Shown piece after piece: positions 7,901 through 8,763 of a DNA stretch of 8,763 nucleotides. The translations under genes and the position numbers were made by a program. Every line of letters begins with the position of its first letter. Position 1 is the first letter of the stretch. The notes under the pieces were generated by a model. The model saw nothing but the letters and a program-made list of their open reading frames with translations. It was not told the DNA's origin and searched no databases. This DNA comes from Kiritimatiellota bacterium (GTDB taxonomy: Bacteria; Verrucomicrobiota; Lentisphaeria; Victivallales; JAADHT01): NCBI GenBank assembly GCA_013151705.1, contig JAADHT010000145.1, forward strand, positions 1 through 8,763, written 5' to 3'.

Positions 7901-8184
7901 AACTATTGATGCTGGACGTGTCGGACACGAAAATCAAAGATCTCCGCTTTGTTTCCAAAATGCCGTTGAAGGGATTGCGCTTGAACAACTGTAGACTTCG
8001 CAGCTACACTTTTCTGAGGAAACTCAGATATCTAAACGCCTTGGAGCCCAGCGAACTTTGGCGGAAAATTCCGGGAAAAGAGTATAACGCCAACCGCCCC
8101 CAGCATTTCATCTTCGACCGCGGCACTCAACCACCACCGCCTGACAGCACCCGCCGGACGCATGTAAGAGGGTTCGACGACTGA
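4918..8184 (+). CDS. Membrane Ser/Thr protein kinase with zinc ribbon and leucine-rich repeats
   Basis: The start at 4918 has GGAG at 4909-4912, 5 bases upstream; an earlier ATG (4864) has none. It gives 1088 residues. A zinc ribbon (C8-x2-C11, C28-x2-C31) is followed by a PknB-like kinase domain (about 49-315). The domain has the glycine loop GFGAMGEV (58-65), ATP-binding K80, E99, catalytic loop HRDIKPAN (173-180), DMG (193-195) in place of DFG, activation loop with TMTGT (207-211), SPE (220-222) and HSDIYSLG (233-240). All key catalytic residues are kept, so it is probably active. One membrane span lies at about 380-402. Outside are TPR-like and coiled-coil segments (465-600), Lys-rich regions and a possible small beta unit (about 652-697). 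Residues 930-1040 hold about five 21-22-residue leucine-rich repeats with the internalin-like LxxLxIxxTxIxDxSPL pattern. It likely senses or binds something outside and phosphorylates cytoplasmic targets, which are unknown. Confidence 0.92.
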   Translation: MAKLNIVCESCGAEREVDEKLAGSMLPCANCEATIRVPIPNIHAGVTLGGFVLEKQLGFGAMGEVWLARQTAMDRQVALKLLSREYTLDSSFIDRFLKEVRISAKMDHPNIITAFDAGCDNDIHYLAITYVDGETLEDKFEREGALPEKEALKLTFEIAEALCYAWNDFKIIHRDIKPANIMIDRKETAKLMDMGISKTANEGAGLTMTGTIIGTPYYMSPEQGTGDKELDFHSDIYSLGATLYHIVTGELPFDATTALGIVSKHITEPLPSPLDKNPNISEQCSALIETMMAKTQGDRQSSWEEVVSDIKLVLDGKFPVSKPRPSPGESLIMPAAGSRTTSGADIGNEIDSDSMPTNIFNGGVEPPPIQTRDGKQSNKTILGAVAALLFLVVAAAATFLMLSRRNESQTPDETELLASNTQQNEQTNKSAENPDRDSRLPPQARTKVVSSSDAAKANSDERLRRREEMFKFAEEYANEHPESYDIAIKNFKELANVAGGTKYKLMANVQIARLEKSKKTAIAKTLDDLEKQANEYVERKQFAKAAELYRNFDGPLSAETKTVRMRLAVEFDSKTAELAEERKRESEKLESQRKNIIYEIAVKMASGKWNAAASCLKKMKISSKKAKKLLPILNELSNMRKSLTGNLKKQRGKTLLVNTRAGTKRLKVAKVKGKYFYHKEKKRTVVILRKHSISELPASECSRIAGLSAPASLAYSVSESMKSGDFSNAWSSLTKSKTSFSSFLKIGVAELMAENVFVNMLRKLRIAKKLEEPRDLVEKITKNPPPRFVLRRRSIAAKLYRRKLGTTVFAKKYGIVLDALEAGSSDAEPNQTVAEQPSNRNRGSAERTIGGLLVNAINKAAGGEAETIDISKFDINSLNSPRGLREALRQVSREYNGSGRFFSRRGKIMGVDLHDSAGINDKSLALLGMTQLKMLNLANTGITDLTPLKKLPLNELIVSNTNIKDVSPLKGLDSLRNLSIAGTKITDISPIKHLKLLMLDVSDTKIKDLRFVSKMPLKGLRLNNCRLRSYTFLRKLRYLNALEPSELWRKIPGKEYNANRPQHFIFDRGTQPPPPDSTRRTHVRGFDD

Positions 8185-8509
8185 CCGGAATGATTTCAGT
8201 TCGGATATCCGAAAAGTTACTTCATTTATCCATATCCGTAATCCAATGATTCATATTTTTATCTCTGTAAATAGTAATCAAATTTGATAGTTTACGATGC
8301 GTGGCGCGACCGCAACATCCACCGCAGGTCAAAGTGAGAAATCTAAGCGAATTATCTTTCGCATACCCGACGAACGAACCTGATCTTTCAGAAAAAATAT
8401 AGTTTTAAAATCAGATTTGTCAAATTCTCGAATCACCTATTTTCTATTTTTCAAAGTCGACAGTGTAGGTGTGCCCCCAAATCCCTTAGAAATAATCCAA
8501 GGAGGAAAA
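8185..8509. other. AT-rich non-coding stretch after the kinase gene
   Basis: No gene is visible. It contains the perfect 14-base palindrome TTCGGATATCCGAA at 8200-8213, 16 bases after the kinase stop, which can form only a 5-bp stem with an ATAT loop and has no T run. Beyond that there is generally AT-rich sequence with a short GC-richer patch near 8300-8330. I could not support a promoter or an RNA gene. Confidence 0.5.
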
Positions 8510-8572
8510 ATGCTTTTAATTAGCTTAAGTAAGTGCCATTCGGGTCTGGCCACCGCCGCTTTATCAAAATAA
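8510..8572 (+). CDS. 20-codon ORF behind a perfect ribosome-binding site
   Basis: AAGGAGGA (8499-8506), an ideal Shine-Dalgarno sequence, sits 3 bases before an ATG that opens only 20 codons. The product starts MLLISLSKCHSG and ends ATAALSK, with no recognisable domain. It could be a leader peptide, a very small protein, or the surviving start of a gene cut off by a rearrangement. The 3' end overlaps the end of the minus-strand ORF by 9 bases. The middle (about 8534-8560) is GC-rich within AT-rich surroundings. Confidence 0.3.
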   Translation: MLLISLSKCHSGLATAALSK

Positions 8573-8763
8573 TGGTGCATTAAACAGTGCAATCAAAATA
8601 GCAAATACACAACATATGAAAATAATCCATCCATATTTTTTTTCTCTTGATTTTAACTGTAAAACAACTCCTGCAATTGGGAACAATATTGCCAAGACTA
8701 AAGAACTATAGGTTAAAACATCCGTTCCTGGATATGCAATTATCATCGTCACAGATGCAATTA
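8564..8763 (-). CDS. Small membrane protein, probably partial at the window edge
   Basis: The minus-strand frame ends at 8564 and is open to the window edge. A GTG at 8752 is possible but has no visible ribosome-binding site, so the true start may lie outside. From that GTG there are 62 residues: a first hydrophobic segment (SSLVLAILFPIAGVVLQL), a positive loop (KSREKKYG) and a second hydrophobic segment (WIIFICCVFAILIALF). This helix-basic loop-helix pattern supports a real two-span membrane protein or the C-terminus of a larger one. I do not recognise the family. The DNA is clearly more AT-rich than the main genes, which may point to acquired DNA. Confidence 0.55.
   Translation of the reverse strand, partial: IASVTMIIAYPGTDVLTYSSLVLAILFPIAGVVLQLKSREKKYGWIIFICCVFAILIALFNAPLF

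Noticed and set aside
8500..8600. Possible integron attC site next to the small AT-rich ORF
   Set aside because: I found no paired GTTRRRY / RYYYAAC core sites or the expected imperfect palindrome.
1..8763. CRISPR array or tRNA/rRNA genes
   Set aside because: No regularly spaced repeats of suitable length and no cloverleaf or rRNA-like sequence were seen.

Overview
The window (about 8.8 kb, mixed base composition) carries four clear protein genes, two or three weaker small reading frames and unusually repeat-rich intergenic DNA. The genes fit a bacterium of the PVC superphylum (Lentisphaerota, Kiritimatiellota or Planctomycetota type). This rests on a membrane Ser/Thr kinase with an N-terminal zinc ribbon, a membrane-anchored protein with squalene-cyclase-like toroid repeats, and a dispersed GGATATT-type intergenic repeat. 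It is an inference from gene style; no marker in the window proves taxonomy.

Layout. 1-507: no convincing gene, but a triple GGATATT repeat and three segments (93-104, 139-150, 156-168) that can form two mutually exclusive hairpins. 508-2001: dnaB, the replicative helicase. 2002-2198: a hairpin and an AT-rich repeat with 7-base periodicity. 2199-2585: rbfA, a ribosome-assembly factor, here away from its usual nusA-infB neighbours. About 2614/2689-2865: a small, unrecognised membrane ORF. 2866-3058: a GC-rich cluster of inverted and direct repeats between convergent genes. 3059-4609 (minus): a membrane-anchored protein with a TonB-like N-terminus and a terpenoid-cyclase-like toroid domain. 4610-4917: an AT-rich divergent promoter region with two near-consensus sigma70-type promoters and inverted ACTAATT repeats. 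4918-8184 (plus): a 1088-residue Ser/Thr kinase with zinc ribbon, kinase domain, one membrane span, a long Lys-rich outer region and C-terminal leucine-rich repeats. 8185-8763: mostly non-coding AT-rich DNA, a 20-codon ORF behind a perfect ribosome-binding site, and at the edge an AT-rich membrane-protein fragment on the minus strand.

How the genes work together. dnaB and rbfA are housekeeping genes (replication and 30S maturation) that happen to be adjacent. The most interesting unit is the divergent pair: a kinase that could sense something outside the membrane through its leucine-rich repeats and signal inside, and an envelope protein whose transmembrane segment has the SxxxH pattern of TonB. 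They are transcribed back to back from promoters of the same type, so co-regulation is plausible. No ExbB/ExbD, substrate gene or transcription factor is present to show what the pair does.
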